Origin: an uncultured Eubacteriales bacterium
GTDB lineage: Bacteria > Bacillota > Clostridia > Christensenellales > CAG-917
Assembly: GCA_900545885.1 (NCBI GenBank)
Contig: URAF01000012.1
Span: forward strand, 11,942-75,941
Reading direction: 5' to 3'
Length of the DNA: 64,000 bases
Shown here: positions 1 to 8,799 of the stretch, piece by piece
Layout of the letters: each line of letters opens with the position of its first letter
Numbering within the stretch: the first letter of the stretch is position 1
Position numbers and translations under genes: made by a program
Notes under the pieces: generated by a model
Seen by the model: the letters and a program-made list of their open reading frames with translations, nothing else
Databases searched by the model: none
What the model was told of the DNA's origin: nothing

Positions 1-295
1 CTTTGAGTCCCGTGACAAGTCCCTTTTCGTTGACGGTGGCAATGGCAAGATCGCTGGACGTATATGTTACGTCCTTACTGGTAGTACCCGTAACTGAAGA
101 GCGCAGTTGAACGGTTTGTCCCGCTTTAATTGTGGTTGATCCGATAGCTGTAAGTCTTATTTCGTAAGGTCCTTCATAATCGGGGGTGTCCGTCGTGTTA
201 TTCTGAGAGCCCGGATTACAAGCCGCAAGCACGAAACACACGCACATAAGAACCGCTATTAAAGCAATAAACAGCGTTTTTCTTTTGTTGCCCAT
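1..295 (-). CDS. Ig-like (BIG2-type) surface lipoprotein, C-terminus beyond window
   Basis: The frame opens with ATG at 295 behind an AGGAGG site and runs off the left edge, so about 98 residues are visible. A basic N-terminus (MGNKRK) and hydrophobic stretch end in the lipobox LAAC with Cys26, so the product is probably a membrane-anchored lipoprotein. A polar linker leads into what looks like the start of a bacterial Ig-like domain (AGQTVQL, then VTYTSSD and ATVNEKGLVTG). It lies 19 bases downstream of the ABC ATPase on the same strand and is probably the last visible gene of the carbohydrate operon. A role in binding or degrading polysaccharide is inferred from context only. Confidence 0.75.
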   Translation of the reverse strand, partial: MGNKRKTLFIALIAVLMCVCFVLAACNPGSQNNTTDTPDYEGPYEIRLTAIGSTTIKAGQTVQLRSSVTGTTSKDVTYTSSDLAIATVNEKGLVTGLK

Positions 296-314
296 AAATT
301 TTCCTCCTTGTTGT

Positions 315-1760
315 TTATCTGATTGCAAGTCCGCTTTCGACATCAAAAATGTGCATTTTGCCGATGTCGATAACCACTTTTTTCTCTTCGCCGGTGATCG
401 CTCCCATTTGCGGAGTTTTCACCTGAAAATCGGTACCGAACAGATCAAAATGGAGTATGTTTTCACTGCCCAGCAACTCAACGAGCGACACATTTGCCTC
501 AAATTCGGGAGAATATGTCTCCCCAACCTTGACGCTGTCGGCAATGTAGACGTGTTCGGGACGAATGCCCACTTTTACTTTGCCGCCTTCGGACACGGAA
601 CGGTAATGCTCCGCCATCGATTCGAGTTCGGCAACAAGCGCGTCTTTCTTTGCTTTTTCTTCAGCCAGAACTTCCGATTTCTTGCGCAACAGTTTTTTGA
701 ATTTAGAAATCCATGCGGAAAGAAATATTTTCTTCTCTGCGACGATTTTCTTTTCTTCTTTTCTGTAAATCTGTGCGGCACGCATTTTGGCTATTGCTTC
801 TCCCGAAATGCTGTCCGCATTTTCTATCGTCTTTTCTATCTCGGCTATTCTCTCTTGAACAAAAGCCTTGTACCGTTCGGCAAAACCGTTGGGAAGCGTA
901 ACCGTCACGCCGTTTTCGAGGACGAGTTTTCCGTCACCGTATTCGGCATCTATAATATTCATGGCGGGACTGCCGATGAATGTCGCTACAAACAGGTTGT
1001 TGGGCTTTTCGTAAACGTCGATTGCTTTTCCGACCTGTTGAATAAAGCCTTTGTTCATAACGACAATGACATTTGCCATTGTCATGGCTTCGGTCTGGTC
1101 ATGCGTTACGTAAATCGTCGTCGCCCCGACTTCCTTGTGGATGCGGATAATTTCCGACCTCATCTGCACTCGCAGTTTTGCGTCGAGATTGGAAAGAGGT
1201 TCGTCCATCAAGAATATGTCGGTGTCCCTGACAATCGCGCGTCCGAGCGCGACTCTTTGCATTTGTCCGCCCGATAGCTCCTTGGGTTTTCTGTCAAGCA
1301 ACTCCCCGAGATCGAGAATGTCCGCGGCTTTGTAGACGCGTTCTTTGATTTCGTCTTTCGGCAGTTTTCTGATTTTAAGTCCGAAAGCGATGTTGTCGTA
1401 TACCGTCATCTGAGGATAAAGTGCATAACTTTGAAATACCATTGCGATGTTGCGGTCTTTGCTCTGCAAAAAATTGCTGTAAGTCTTGTTGATGTACAGC
1501 GAACCGCTCGAAATATCTTCAAGTCCCGCAATCATTCTGAGCGTCGTACTCTTCCCGCAACCGCTGGGTCCGACCAAAGCAACGAAATCGTGCTTGTCGA
1601 CTTTAAGGTTGAAGTCGTAAACCGCCTGAACACCGTTCGGATAAATTTTGTTGACGTTCTGGAGTTCGACAAAGGAAGTAAGACTTTCGTCGACGAGTCT
1701 GTTGTTGTTTTCTTTGAGAAACTTTTTGGCTTCTTCTTTCGACATCAGATTTTCGCTCAT
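315..1760 (-). CDS. Carbohydrate ABC transporter ATP-binding subunit (MsmX/UgpC type) with coiled-coil insertion
   Basis: This is the ATPase energising sugar import through the two permeases upstream. Walker A GPSGCGKST is at residues 64-72, the Q-loop near Gln110, signature LSGGQ at 162-166, Walker B DIFLMDEP at 181-188 and the switch His at 220. At 481 residues it is about 110 longer than usual MsmX/MalK proteins (around 370). Part of the excess is an N-terminal extension of about 30 residues. Most is a Lys/Glu/Ala-rich stretch at about 295-390, predicted helical and coiled coil, that interrupts the regulatory TOBE region just before the conserved VGIRPEHV segment. The start at 1760 follows a GGAG site. 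It lies 8 bases after the second permease, in the same operon. Confidence 0.93.
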   Translation of the reverse strand: MSENLMSKEEAKKFLKENNNRLVDESLTSFVELQNVNKIYPNGVQAVYDFNLKVDKHDFVALVGPSGCGKSTTLRMIAGLEDISSGSLYINKTYSNFLQSKDRNIAMVFQSYALYPQMTVYDNIAFGLKIRKLPKDEIKERVYKAADILDLGELLDRKPKELSGGQMQRVALGRAIVRDTDIFLMDEPLSNLDAKLRVQMRSEIIRIHKEVGATTIYVTHDQTEAMTMANVIVVMNKGFIQQVGKAIDVYEKPNNLFVATFIGSPAMNIIDAEYGDGKLVLENGVTVTLPNGFAERYKAFVQERIAEIEKTIENADSISGEAIAKMRAAQIYRKEEKKIVAEKKIFLSAWISKFKKLLRKKSEVLAEEKAKKDALVAELESMAEHYRSVSEGGKVKVGIRPEHVYIADSVKVGETYSPEFEANVSLVELLGSENILHFDLFGTDFQVKTPQMGAITGEEKKVVIDIGKMHIFDVESGLAIR

Positions 1761-1768
1761 AATATCTC

Positions 1769-2662
1769 CTAGCGTTTTATACCCGTGTTTGCCACGCCTT
1801 CGATGATTTTGCTTTGTGCAATGAGATAAACGATGAATATCGGTATCATTGCAATGACTGCGCTCGCAAGAGCAAGGGTCATGGACTCGTATGCCTCGCT
1901 CTGGTCGGATATTACTTTAAGTCCGTATGCAAGCGTCCATGTGCTTCTCGGAGCATTGCCGATAATCAGCTGTGCCCACTGAACATCGTTCCACGCCGCC
2001 ATAAATCCGAACAATCCCTGCACGAACAATGCGGATTTGCCAAGCGGCAGAACGATTTTGAAAAATATTTTCATATTTCCCGCGCCGTCTATTCTTGCGT
2101 TCTCGATGAGATCCTTGGGTATTCCGAGGAAAAACTGACGTATAAGAAACACGCCGTAAACCCCGCCTAGCGAAGGAAGTATCAACCCCGCAAGCGACTT
2201 GTAAGCACCGAGAAGATTCATATTGATTAACTGCGGCGTCGTTGAAACAATCCCCGGAATGGTCATCGTGCAAATGAGAAAATAAAAGATTTTGTTCGCG
2301 TATTTGAAGTCGAGAAAGACAAACGCATACGCGGCAAATGCTGCAATGACCAAATATAAAAGCGTTCCGCCCAGAGCCACAATCAGCGAGTTGAACAGCC
2401 AGTTCCATATCGGATACCATTCGTTTGGTCTGCTGCTGTCGAACTCCGCTTTTGAGAACAGTTCGGAATAACCGTCGAACGTGAACGCATCCCAGTTCGA
2501 CGGGAAAAATTTCTCGGGATTTGCAAGAACGTCGCTGCTGGTCCTGAAAGAACCCGCGACACCCCATATCAGAGGGATAATCATGAGGACGGACACGACT
2601 GTAAGGACCACGAAAGCCACGGTTTTACTTGCTTTCTTTCCACTGCCTAAACCCTTCAGCAT
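1769..2662 (-). CDS. Carbohydrate ABC transporter permease, MalG-type
   Basis: This inner-membrane subunit of 297 residues belongs to the binding-protein-dependent sugar permeases. Six hydrophobic segments are recognisable, the first at about residues 14-36. The cytoplasmic EAA-type loop reads ENARIDGAGNMKIFFKIVLPL, which contacts the ATPase. The start at 2662 has a strong AAGGGGGG site and lies 38 bases inside the end of the preceding permease gene, so the two are probably translationally coupled. It pairs with the MalF-type subunit and the solute-binding protein upstream. Confidence 0.93.
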   Translation of the reverse strand: MLKGLGSGKKASKTVAFVVLTVVSVLMIIPLIWGVAGSFRTSSDVLANPEKFFPSNWDAFTFDGYSELFSKAEFDSSRPNEWYPIWNWLFNSLIVALGGTLLYLVIAAFAAYAFVFLDFKYANKIFYFLICTMTIPGIVSTTPQLINMNLLGAYKSLAGLILPSLGGVYGVFLIRQFFLGIPKDLIENARIDGAGNMKIFFKIVLPLGKSALFVQGLFGFMAAWNDVQWAQLIIGNAPRSTWTLAYGLKVISDQSEAYESMTLALASAVIAMIPIFIVYLIAQSKIIEGVANTGIKR

Positions 2663-3602
2663 GTTTGGTACCCCCCTTTCTGTCTCTGGTTACAATCAGT
2701 TGCACGATGGCAATGACGATGATGATTAATCCCAGCAAAATTCCCATTGCGGCGGCATACCCGAAAGCTCTGGGATTGGAACCGGCAAGCAAATCCTGAA
2801 TTCGGTAGACTGCCGATTTCATGGAATCCAAATCCGGGTTGTTGCTTCCGAGTATGAATATCTGCCCGTAGATGTTCATATAGCCTATAAGGGTTGTGAA
2901 CAGCGTAAGGAAAAGCTGAGGTCTGATTCCCGGTAGCGTAACGTGCAAAAAGCGTTTCCAGCTGTTGCAACCGTCTATTTTTGCCGCTTCGTAAAGCGTT
3001 TTGTCCACGTTTTCGAGTCCCGCGGACATAATGATATAGTTGCCGCCGATGCCGCACCAGATGCAGAGGAAACCTATCATGAACCAGCATGCGACAACAC
3101 TGCCGAACCAATCCACCGACAAACCGAAAACGTTGTTTACCCATCCATAATGCGCGTCAAACATACGCATCAGGATGAGACCCGTCGCCGTCAAGGGGAA
3201 GATCCCCGGGACATAAATCATTGCTCTGAACAATTTATATCCCGGGGGTTTGAGATTGGTAAGCAACGCCAACCCCAGAGGGATAACCATTGACAGCGGC
3301 ACAATACATGCAGAGAATTTGATTGTCGTCCATACAGCATTCCAGAAGTCTTCGGCTATTGAGTTGTCACCGAAAAGCACGGCAAAGTTCTCGAGTGTCC
3401 CCGTTTCCTCCGGCATAAACGACATCGGCGTAAATTTTGAAAACGACATAATTATGCCGAACACCAGAGGAAACACGAAGAACATCGCGAAACTCACTGC
3501 GTAAGGACCTAGAAAAGTTCCCACCGACAAGGATTTTCTTGCCAGACTTTTCCTTTTCTCCCGCGTTTGTGCGAATTGCCTGATTTCAACCATCTTTTTC
3601 AT
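2625..3602 (-). CDS. Carbohydrate ABC transporter permease, MalF-type
   Basis: This 325-residue membrane protein is the first permease subunit of the importer. A basic cytoplasmic N-terminus precedes a membrane segment at about residues 27-53. The EAA loop reads YEAAKIDGCNSWKRFLHVTLPG, typical of MalF/UgpA/MsmF proteins. A GGAGG site precedes the ATG at 3602. A second Met three codons in is possible but less well spaced. The gene follows the solute-binding protein by 21 bases and overlaps the MalG-type gene, as expected for a single importer operon. Confidence 0.92.
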   Translation of the reverse strand: MKKMVEIRQFAQTREKRKSLARKSLSVGTFLGPYAVSFAMFFVFPLVFGIIMSFSKFTPMSFMPEETGTLENFAVLFGDNSIAEDFWNAVWTTIKFSACIVPLSMVIPLGLALLTNLKPPGYKLFRAMIYVPGIFPLTATGLILMRMFDAHYGWVNNVFGLSVDWFGSVVACWFMIGFLCIWCGIGGNYIIMSAGLENVDKTLYEAAKIDGCNSWKRFLHVTLPGIRPQLFLTLFTTLIGYMNIYGQIFILGSNNPDLDSMKSAVYRIQDLLAGSNPRAFGYAAAMGILLGLIIIVIAIVQLIVTRDRKGGTKHAEGFRQWKESK

Positions 3603-3623
3603 GGCTTATCCTCCGAAGGCAAC

Positions 3624-5117
3624 TCAGGCGTACAATTTGATGTAGTCTATACAGCTCTTATATTCTTCGTCGAGTATGGACTTGATGCTTGTGTTTTTAT
3701 AAGAATTTGCAATGGATTTCTGCGCTACGGTCTTGAAGTAAGTGTCGACGTAAGAATAGTATTTTGTAGGAGGAACGACGACATAGTCTTCGGGAGTTCC
3801 CCAATACTTGATATACGATTCGTAAGCAGGGTCATTGCGATATTCTTCGGACAGCGCAACCGAACGCACAGCGGGCAGGTGTCCGCGTTTTGCCCATTCG
3901 ATACCGGAATAGTTCGCCATGTATTCCATAAACACGGTTGCCGCCGCCGCTTTGGTATAGCTGGAAACAGTGCTCATAAGCGTAATTGCATGACCTTCGC
4001 CCTTGATGAGGGAGGCATAATCTTTGTCAGAATCTTTTGCGAACATTCCCGAAAGAGAACGCGTAATGATATTGGAAGAGCCGCCGTCTTTTGCCAGCAT
4101 CTGGTCAAAAGTCTGCAATTCTTTCTGCCACATCCAAGGACCTTGAAGTTTGAAAATGCATTTGCCGCTGTTGAAAGGTGCGTCACCTACGTCGTATGAA
4201 GAACCGTAATCCTTGCTGAGTGCGCTCTTGTTGGTGGAAGTTGCACTCGGGAAAATCCAGTCACGCAAAACCTGTAAACCGTTTGCGGTTTCCTGCGTAT
4301 TCCATGCAGGCATACCTTCCGCATCTACGATTTTTCCGCCGTTCTGTACTGCTGCGGTGTAGTCCACGAATTCATGCACCCACATATCGCCATAGGAAAT
4401 AGGGAATGCTGTGTAGGGTTCTGCCGTGGACGCTTTTCTCCATTCGGTTGCGGAATAACCTTCGGAGTTCTCGCCTCTTATCCAGAGATTGTTTTCAGCC
4501 GCGAGTTGTGCCGCTCTGTCTGCAACTTCGCAGAGTTCCTGATAGTTGGTCGGAACGGGCAATCCGTTTTTGTCGAGGATATCTTTTCTTATGCAGATAA
4601 CTGCTGAATGGCAGTCAATGGGAACGCCGTATACCGTACCGCCGATAGTCACGCTTTCAAGCAAAGAATCCACATAGTCGTCCTTATCGAAAGAAGCTCC
4701 GCTCTTGCCGAAGAAGAAATCCACTTCCTGCAACCAGCCTCTGTCGTTGTATTCCGTGACTCTCGAACCGTGATTGAACAGCATATCGGGCGCGTTCTTC
4801 TTGTCAAACTGCATTGTATTGCTGAGAAGAGTTTCAAGATCGTATCTGGAATAGTGTTCGACGGTTACGTGAATAAGACCTTCGTACATTCTGTTGAACT
4901 CTGCCACAATCTGGTCCTGCGTGTTTGCGTCGTCACCTGTTGTAACACTCCACATTTTCAGATTGATATTGTCATACACTACGTTTCCGTTTTCGTCGTA
5001 AACGATGTCACCGTCGCCTTCCAGGGGTTTTCTGTTGTCGGAATTGTTGTTACACCCCACAAGTACGGCAACCAACATCGACAAAACCATGAAAAGGACA
5101 ATCAGCTTTTTCTTCAT
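3624..5117 (-). CDS. Extracellular solute-binding lipoprotein of a sugar ABC importer
   Basis: The 497-residue protein has a lipoprotein signal (MKKKLIVLFMVLSMLVAVLVGC, Cys22), placing it on the outer face of the membrane. The body fits the family 1 extracellular solute-binding fold, with LKMWSVTTG early and a YGVPID segment as in sugar-binding proteins. It sits between the two GH43 genes and the permeases, so it probably captures the oligosaccharides those enzymes release. The ligand (arabino- or related oligosaccharide) is inferred from the GH43 neighbours. The start is supported by an AAGGAGG site 7-8 bases upstream. Confidence 0.9.
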   Translation of the reverse strand: MKKKLIVLFMVLSMLVAVLVGCNNNSDNRKPLEGDGDIVYDENGNVVYDNINLKMWSVTTGDDANTQDQIVAEFNRMYEGLIHVTVEHYSRYDLETLLSNTMQFDKKNAPDMLFNHGSRVTEYNDRGWLQEVDFFFGKSGASFDKDDYVDSLLESVTIGGTVYGVPIDCHSAVICIRKDILDKNGLPVPTNYQELCEVADRAAQLAAENNLWIRGENSEGYSATEWRKASTAEPYTAFPISYGDMWVHEFVDYTAAVQNGGKIVDAEGMPAWNTQETANGLQVLRDWIFPSATSTNKSALSKDYGSSYDVGDAPFNSGKCIFKLQGPWMWQKELQTFDQMLAKDGGSSNIITRSLSGMFAKDSDKDYASLIKGEGHAITLMSTVSSYTKAAAATVFMEYMANYSGIEWAKRGHLPAVRSVALSEEYRNDPAYESYIKYWGTPEDYVVVPPTKYYSYVDTYFKTVAQKSIANSYKNTSIKSILDEEYKSCIDYIKLYA

Positions 5118-5136
5118 AATTTTTCCTCCTTGTATA

Positions 5137-6318
5137 TCAGAATTTAACTATGGTAGGACCTAATTTTTCTTCGCCTATCGAGGCTTCTCTCCCTTCTACG
5201 TACGGCATTCCGTTCTCGTCCCAGAGCAACTTATCCATAAATACGATTCTTTCGCTCGGACGTTCGCCGTACACGTCGTATCCGTGGTAGAACAACCAGT
5301 AATCACCCGCAAAGTCCTGAACGACGGTATTGTGCCCGACACCCACGACTTTGTCGCTCGGAGAAATGACTTCTTCTCCGTAAGGTTCCTTATCGAGAGT
5401 TATGCCGTCGTGTGTAGTAAACTTTTCGAGAAAGCTGTCGGCAACTCCGACCCTTACTTTATATGTTGAGTCGGTAGATGCAAGGCATGTTCCTTGGGAA
5501 CCGAAATAATAGAGTTTTCCATTGTGCCTGATAATATAACTACCCTCATAATTGATGTCGACATTCATACCTTCGCCTCCGGTGTTGTCGTCGATAAGGT
5601 AGTAAATGTGGTCTTTAACCTGGTCGCCGTAAAAGAGCTCAGTACCGTCGTCGGTAAGAAGAGTTGCGGCAATACCGTAAAAACTGCCCCACACCATATA
5701 AAGTTGTTCACCGTCATAAAACGGAAACGGGTCTATGCCGTTGCGAACGCCGGTCATTTCCTGGTCAAGCAGTTTGCCGTAGTGTGTCCACGGACCGTAC
5801 GGCGTGGGAGCCGTCGCAACACCTATACCGGGGTTTGGGTCCCCCCACAAAGATAAGGAATAATAATAGTTGTACGTATCTCCGACCTTTATTATTGCGG
5901 GAGCCCACACGCCTGCGTTCTTGTCATGCCAGTCGAGCGCGTTGGGGTGCCCGTCAAATACGCTTCCTACCCACGTCCAATCCACAAGGTTTTTGCTTCT
6001 GAAAATAGGACCTCTGTCATACTGCATACCTTTGTCGCCCATTTCGCAATAGGTATTGGTGCAATACATATAGAAGTATCCGCTTTCATCGTCCCTGTAT
6101 ACGTCGGGATCTGCAACGGTAACTTGATATTCGGAACCGTCTTGCTTGTAAAACCTCAACGGATTGGAATAAACTTCGTTGGTATACTCTCTTTCGGGCG
6201 TCTGTCCGCCGTCTGGGTTTCCCCCTTCGGGATTACCGGGGGGATTGCAGCCGAATAAAGCAATCGCTGCGATTACGACGAGCATTGCCACAGCAATGGA
6301 CATCATTAGTTTTTTCAT
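5137..6318 (-). CDS. Glycoside hydrolase family 43 lipoprotein (arabinanase/arabinosidase-like), copy 2
   Basis: The 393-residue secreted protein has lipobox LFGC (Cys24) followed by a Pro/Gly/Asn-rich linker. The GH43 five-bladed propeller signatures are present. The catalytic-base Asp lies in VADPDVYRD, the pKa-modulating Asp in NGIDPFPFYD, and the likely acid Glu in YEGSYIIRHNGKLYYF. The block GIGVATAPTPYGPWTHYGKL is shared with the neighbouring GH43. Family 43 covers arabinanases, arabinofuranosidases and xylosidases, and the sequence alone does not settle the substrate. It lies 11 bases downstream of its paralogue and 19 bases upstream of the binding protein. Confidence 0.9.
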   Translation of the reverse strand: MKKLMMSIAVAMLVVIAAIALFGCNPPGNPEGGNPDGGQTPEREYTNEVYSNPLRFYKQDGSEYQVTVADPDVYRDDESGYFYMYCTNTYCEMGDKGMQYDRGPIFRSKNLVDWTWVGSVFDGHPNALDWHDKNAGVWAPAIIKVGDTYNYYYSLSLWGDPNPGIGVATAPTPYGPWTHYGKLLDQEMTGVRNGIDPFPFYDGEQLYMVWGSFYGIAATLLTDDGTELFYGDQVKDHIYYLIDDNTGGEGMNVDINYEGSYIIRHNGKLYYFGSQGTCLASTDSTYKVRVGVADSFLEKFTTHDGITLDKEPYGEEVISPSDKVVGVGHNTVVQDFAGDYWLFYHGYDVYGERPSERIVFMDKLLWDENGMPYVEGREASIGEEKLGPTIVKF

Positions 6319-6329
6319 AATTTTCTCCG

Positions 6330-7475
6330 TTATTTTTCCAGACTGTTGATATAAGGTCCGGGAAGTTCGACTCCGTTGCTTGCAACGGTGTCCTTAACGT
6401 ACGGCATACCAGTCGTTTCGTTCCAAAGCAATTTGTCGAGATAAAGAACTCTGGGCTCGGCAACTGCCGTGGTGTCATATCCGTGATATAGCATCCAATA
6501 TTCACCCAAATCGTCCTGAATAACTGCACAGTGCCCCGTTCCCATGGCACCGCTCAAAGAAGGCACGACCACGGGGTCGCCCCTGTTGGGTCCGAACATG
6601 TCTCTTCCGTTTGAATCGAGATAAGGTCCGGTGAGCGATTGTGAGCGCGCAACAACCACGTGATAGGTAGAGTTTTTGCCGCTCAGACATGTACCTGTTG
6701 AAAGGAAAAGATAGTAGTATCCGTCTTTTTTGAGAATAATGCTGGCTTCGTAGTTATCGTTGTTGAAAATCTCAAAACCAGCAAGCGCGACTTTGTGTTC
6801 TTTTTGATAATTCAGTCCGCCTTTGAGTCCGAGTCCGTCGTCGGTGAGTTCGATAAGCGTAATCAAACCGCCGAAGGAACCGAACACCATATAAAGATTA
6901 CCTTCATCGTAGAATACGTGAGGATCAATGGAGTTGATAACTCCTATTTCCTCGCTGTTGAAAAGTTTTCCGTAATGAGTCCACGGTCCGTAAGGTGTGG
7001 GTGCAGTTGCAACGCCTATGCCGGGATTGGAGTCACCACCTGTGGACAGAGAATAATAGAAATTCCATTTGTCTCCTACTTTGCAAACGGTTGGTGCCCA
7101 TACGCCAGCACCGTTGGTCCCCCAGTCGGGAACATAGTTTTCAAATACGTCGCCAACATATTCCCAGCTGTGCATGTCCACTGACTTCCATATAGGTCCT
7201 CTTTTGAATGCTATTTCCGGAGTGTAAACGTCTGTCTGAGTGCAGTACATATAATAAGTACCGTCCTCATCGCGAACAATGTAGGGGTCCGCCTGATAAG
7301 TGGACTTCTTTTCTCCGTCTACAATGGGAAAAATAGGATTGGTGTAAAAATTGTTCTCCGCCACAATCGGTTCGTCCGGAGTTTCGGACTTATTCGAGGT
7401 ATTGTCGTTACAAGCGGTGAAAGTCGAAAGACAAACGACGCACAGTATAACAAACGGCAATAAAAATTTTTTCAT
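6330..7475 (-). CDS. Glycoside hydrolase family 43 lipoprotein, copy 1 (first gene of operon)
   Basis: The 381-residue paralogue of the next gene has lipobox FTAC (Cys22). Catalytic signatures are QADPYIVRDEDG (base Asp), NSIDPHVFYD (modulator Asp) and NYEASIILKKDGYYYLF (acid Glu). It shares the GIGVATAPTPYGPWTHYGKL block with the second copy but differs around the active-site loops, so the pair may act on different linkages or chain lengths. It heads the minus-strand operon, with GGGGG before the ATG at 7475, and faces the AraC-type regulator. Confidence 0.9.
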   Translation of the reverse strand: MKKFLLPFVILCVVCLSTFTACNDNTSNKSETPDEPIVAENNFYTNPIFPIVDGEKKSTYQADPYIVRDEDGTYYMYCTQTDVYTPEIAFKRGPIWKSVDMHSWEYVGDVFENYVPDWGTNGAGVWAPTVCKVGDKWNFYYSLSTGGDSNPGIGVATAPTPYGPWTHYGKLFNSEEIGVINSIDPHVFYDEGNLYMVFGSFGGLITLIELTDDGLGLKGGLNYQKEHKVALAGFEIFNNDNYEASIILKKDGYYYLFLSTGTCLSGKNSTYHVVVARSQSLTGPYLDSNGRDMFGPNRGDPVVVPSLSGAMGTGHCAVIQDDLGEYWMLYHGYDTTAVAEPRVLYLDKLLWNETTGMPYVKDTVASNGVELPGPYINSLEK

Positions 7476-7504
7476 TTTACCCCCCTGTATCCCTTATTTT
7501 TGCT

Positions 7505-7633
7505 TATCGTATCATTTGGGTTATGCCATTTCAATACGATTTGGCACTTTTAGTTATGTATTTTTATATCACATCTGAAAAAATAAAAACAAAATTTTAC
7601 TAAATTGACAACATTATTTTTTGATGTTATATT
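7505..7633. promoter_or_regulatory. Divergent control region of the GH43 operon and AraC-type gene
   Basis: On the plus strand TTGACA (7605-7610), a 17-base spacer and TATATT (7628-7633) precede the regulator's ATG at 7640 by only six bases. On the minus strand TTGTTT (7587-7592), 18 bases and TATAAA (7563-7568) could drive the operon. Two direct repeats, TATCATTTGGG (7510-7520) and TACGATTTGGC (7535-7545), lie 25 bases apart in the operon's leader. Overlapping them is an ATCGTAT/ATACGAT inverted pair. These are plausible binding sites for the AraC-type protein. The promoters are pattern matches; the operator role is inferred. Confidence 0.5.
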
Positions 7634-7639
7634 GAAAAT

Positions 7640-8650
7640 ATGAATAATATCAATCAGAATAATCAGGAAATATACCCAAGATTCAAAGATTCGGGTGACG
7701 ATTATCTGTCGCTCAAGAATTGGTATTCGGAAACATTCGACTCCAACTTTACAATGGATTTTCACACACACCCGCAGTACGAAATTATGTACTGCGAAAA
7801 CGGTCAGTTCGATTTCGTATACAAAAAAGACAAAGTTTCCAAAACCACCGAAACGGTAACGGTCGGCAACAACTGCTTTATCCTCATAAACAATGGATAT
7901 TACCACCAACTTGCCAACCTTTACGACTCCACTAAAATTCTCAACCTTGAATTTCTCCCTTCAAAATGTTTTATAGCCGAAGAAATTAGGTCGTCACAAC
8001 TTCTCAAAAGGTTCACCGTACCTCTTAAAAACCTGTATTCGATTTCTCCTCAGCTTAAAAAAATAATGACTGCCGACCAGGACTTTTACATTTTCGTTGA
8101 CAACAACAATATACTCAACACCATGCGTGAAATACTTAGAAAAACAGAAGAACAGAACGCCGTAGAACGTGCGCTGGATATCGCACTTCTTACGAACAAG
8201 CTTTTCCTTGACATCGCTCACTGCTCCTCCCCCGTGGGTTACAAAAAAACTGGCATAATTTACGTCGACTCTGCAATGACTTACATCAACTCGAACTTTC
8301 TGAGAAAACTGACAGTAAAAGAAATTGCAAATAATGTTGGAGTTTCCGACGTCTATCTTCAAAAAATGTTCAAGGAACAGTACGGCAAAACAATTCACCG
8401 GATAATCACTGAAAAGCGCATAGTTCAGGCAAAGTATCTCCTTGAACACAGCGACGCAAACACCAGCATAATCGCGTCCAGTTGCGGCTTTGGGAGTTGC
8501 GAAGATATGGTATATGCATTCAAACGTATGGAGGGCTGTTCTCCATCTAAATATCGCAAAAACTCTTCCTCAAAAACAATCAAATTCTTTTCACATCAGG
8601 GGGAAATCAAAATTTATACGAGAAAGCAAAAAAAGAAAACCGTGGACTAG
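7640..8650 (+). CDS. AraC-family transcriptional regulator
   Basis: The 336-residue protein has an N-terminal cupin-like sensing domain (FHTHPQYEIMYCENGQFDF, then FILINNGYYHQL) and a C-terminal AraC double helix-turn-helix at about residues 210-315 (YINSNFLRKLTVKEIANNVG, YLQKMFKEQYGKT, ending SPSKYRK). Transcribed away from the GH43/ABC operon, it is very likely its activator, responding to a sugar. There is no Shine-Dalgarno site. The predicted promoter's -10 box ends six bases before the ATG, so the mRNA is probably leaderless. Confidence 0.92.
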   Translation: MNNINQNNQEIYPRFKDSGDDYLSLKNWYSETFDSNFTMDFHTHPQYEIMYCENGQFDFVYKKDKVSKTTETVTVGNNCFILINNGYYHQLANLYDSTKILNLEFLPSKCFIAEEIRSSQLLKRFTVPLKNLYSISPQLKKIMTADQDFYIFVDNNNILNTMREILRKTEEQNAVERALDIALLTNKLFLDIAHCSSPVGYKKTGIIYVDSAMTYINSNFLRKLTVKEIANNVGVSDVYLQKMFKEQYGKTIHRIITEKRIVQAKYLLEHSDANTSIIASSCGFGSCEDMVYAFKRMEGCSPSKYRKNSSSKTIKFFSHQGEIKIYTRKQKKKTVD

Positions 8651-8742
8651 GCTTTCTTCTCTGCCGTTTCTTGATCATTTTTTTGCTTTTTCCCGACATT
8701 CTACTTTACTTTTTTTCACAAATATAGACATGCTCAATCGGC

Positions 8743-8771
8743 TTGACACCAAATGCGCAAGTTCATATAAT
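8743..8771 (+). promoter_or_regulatory. Consensus sigma-A promoter for the 8800 lipoprotein
   Basis: TTGACA at 8743-8748 and TATAAT at 8766-8771 are separated by exactly 17 bases, a perfect match to the housekeeping consensus. The ATG at 8800 lies 28 bases further on, with an AAGAAGGA site between. Confidence 0.8.
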
Positions 8772-8799
8772 GTATGAACATACTCAAGAAGGAATCGAA

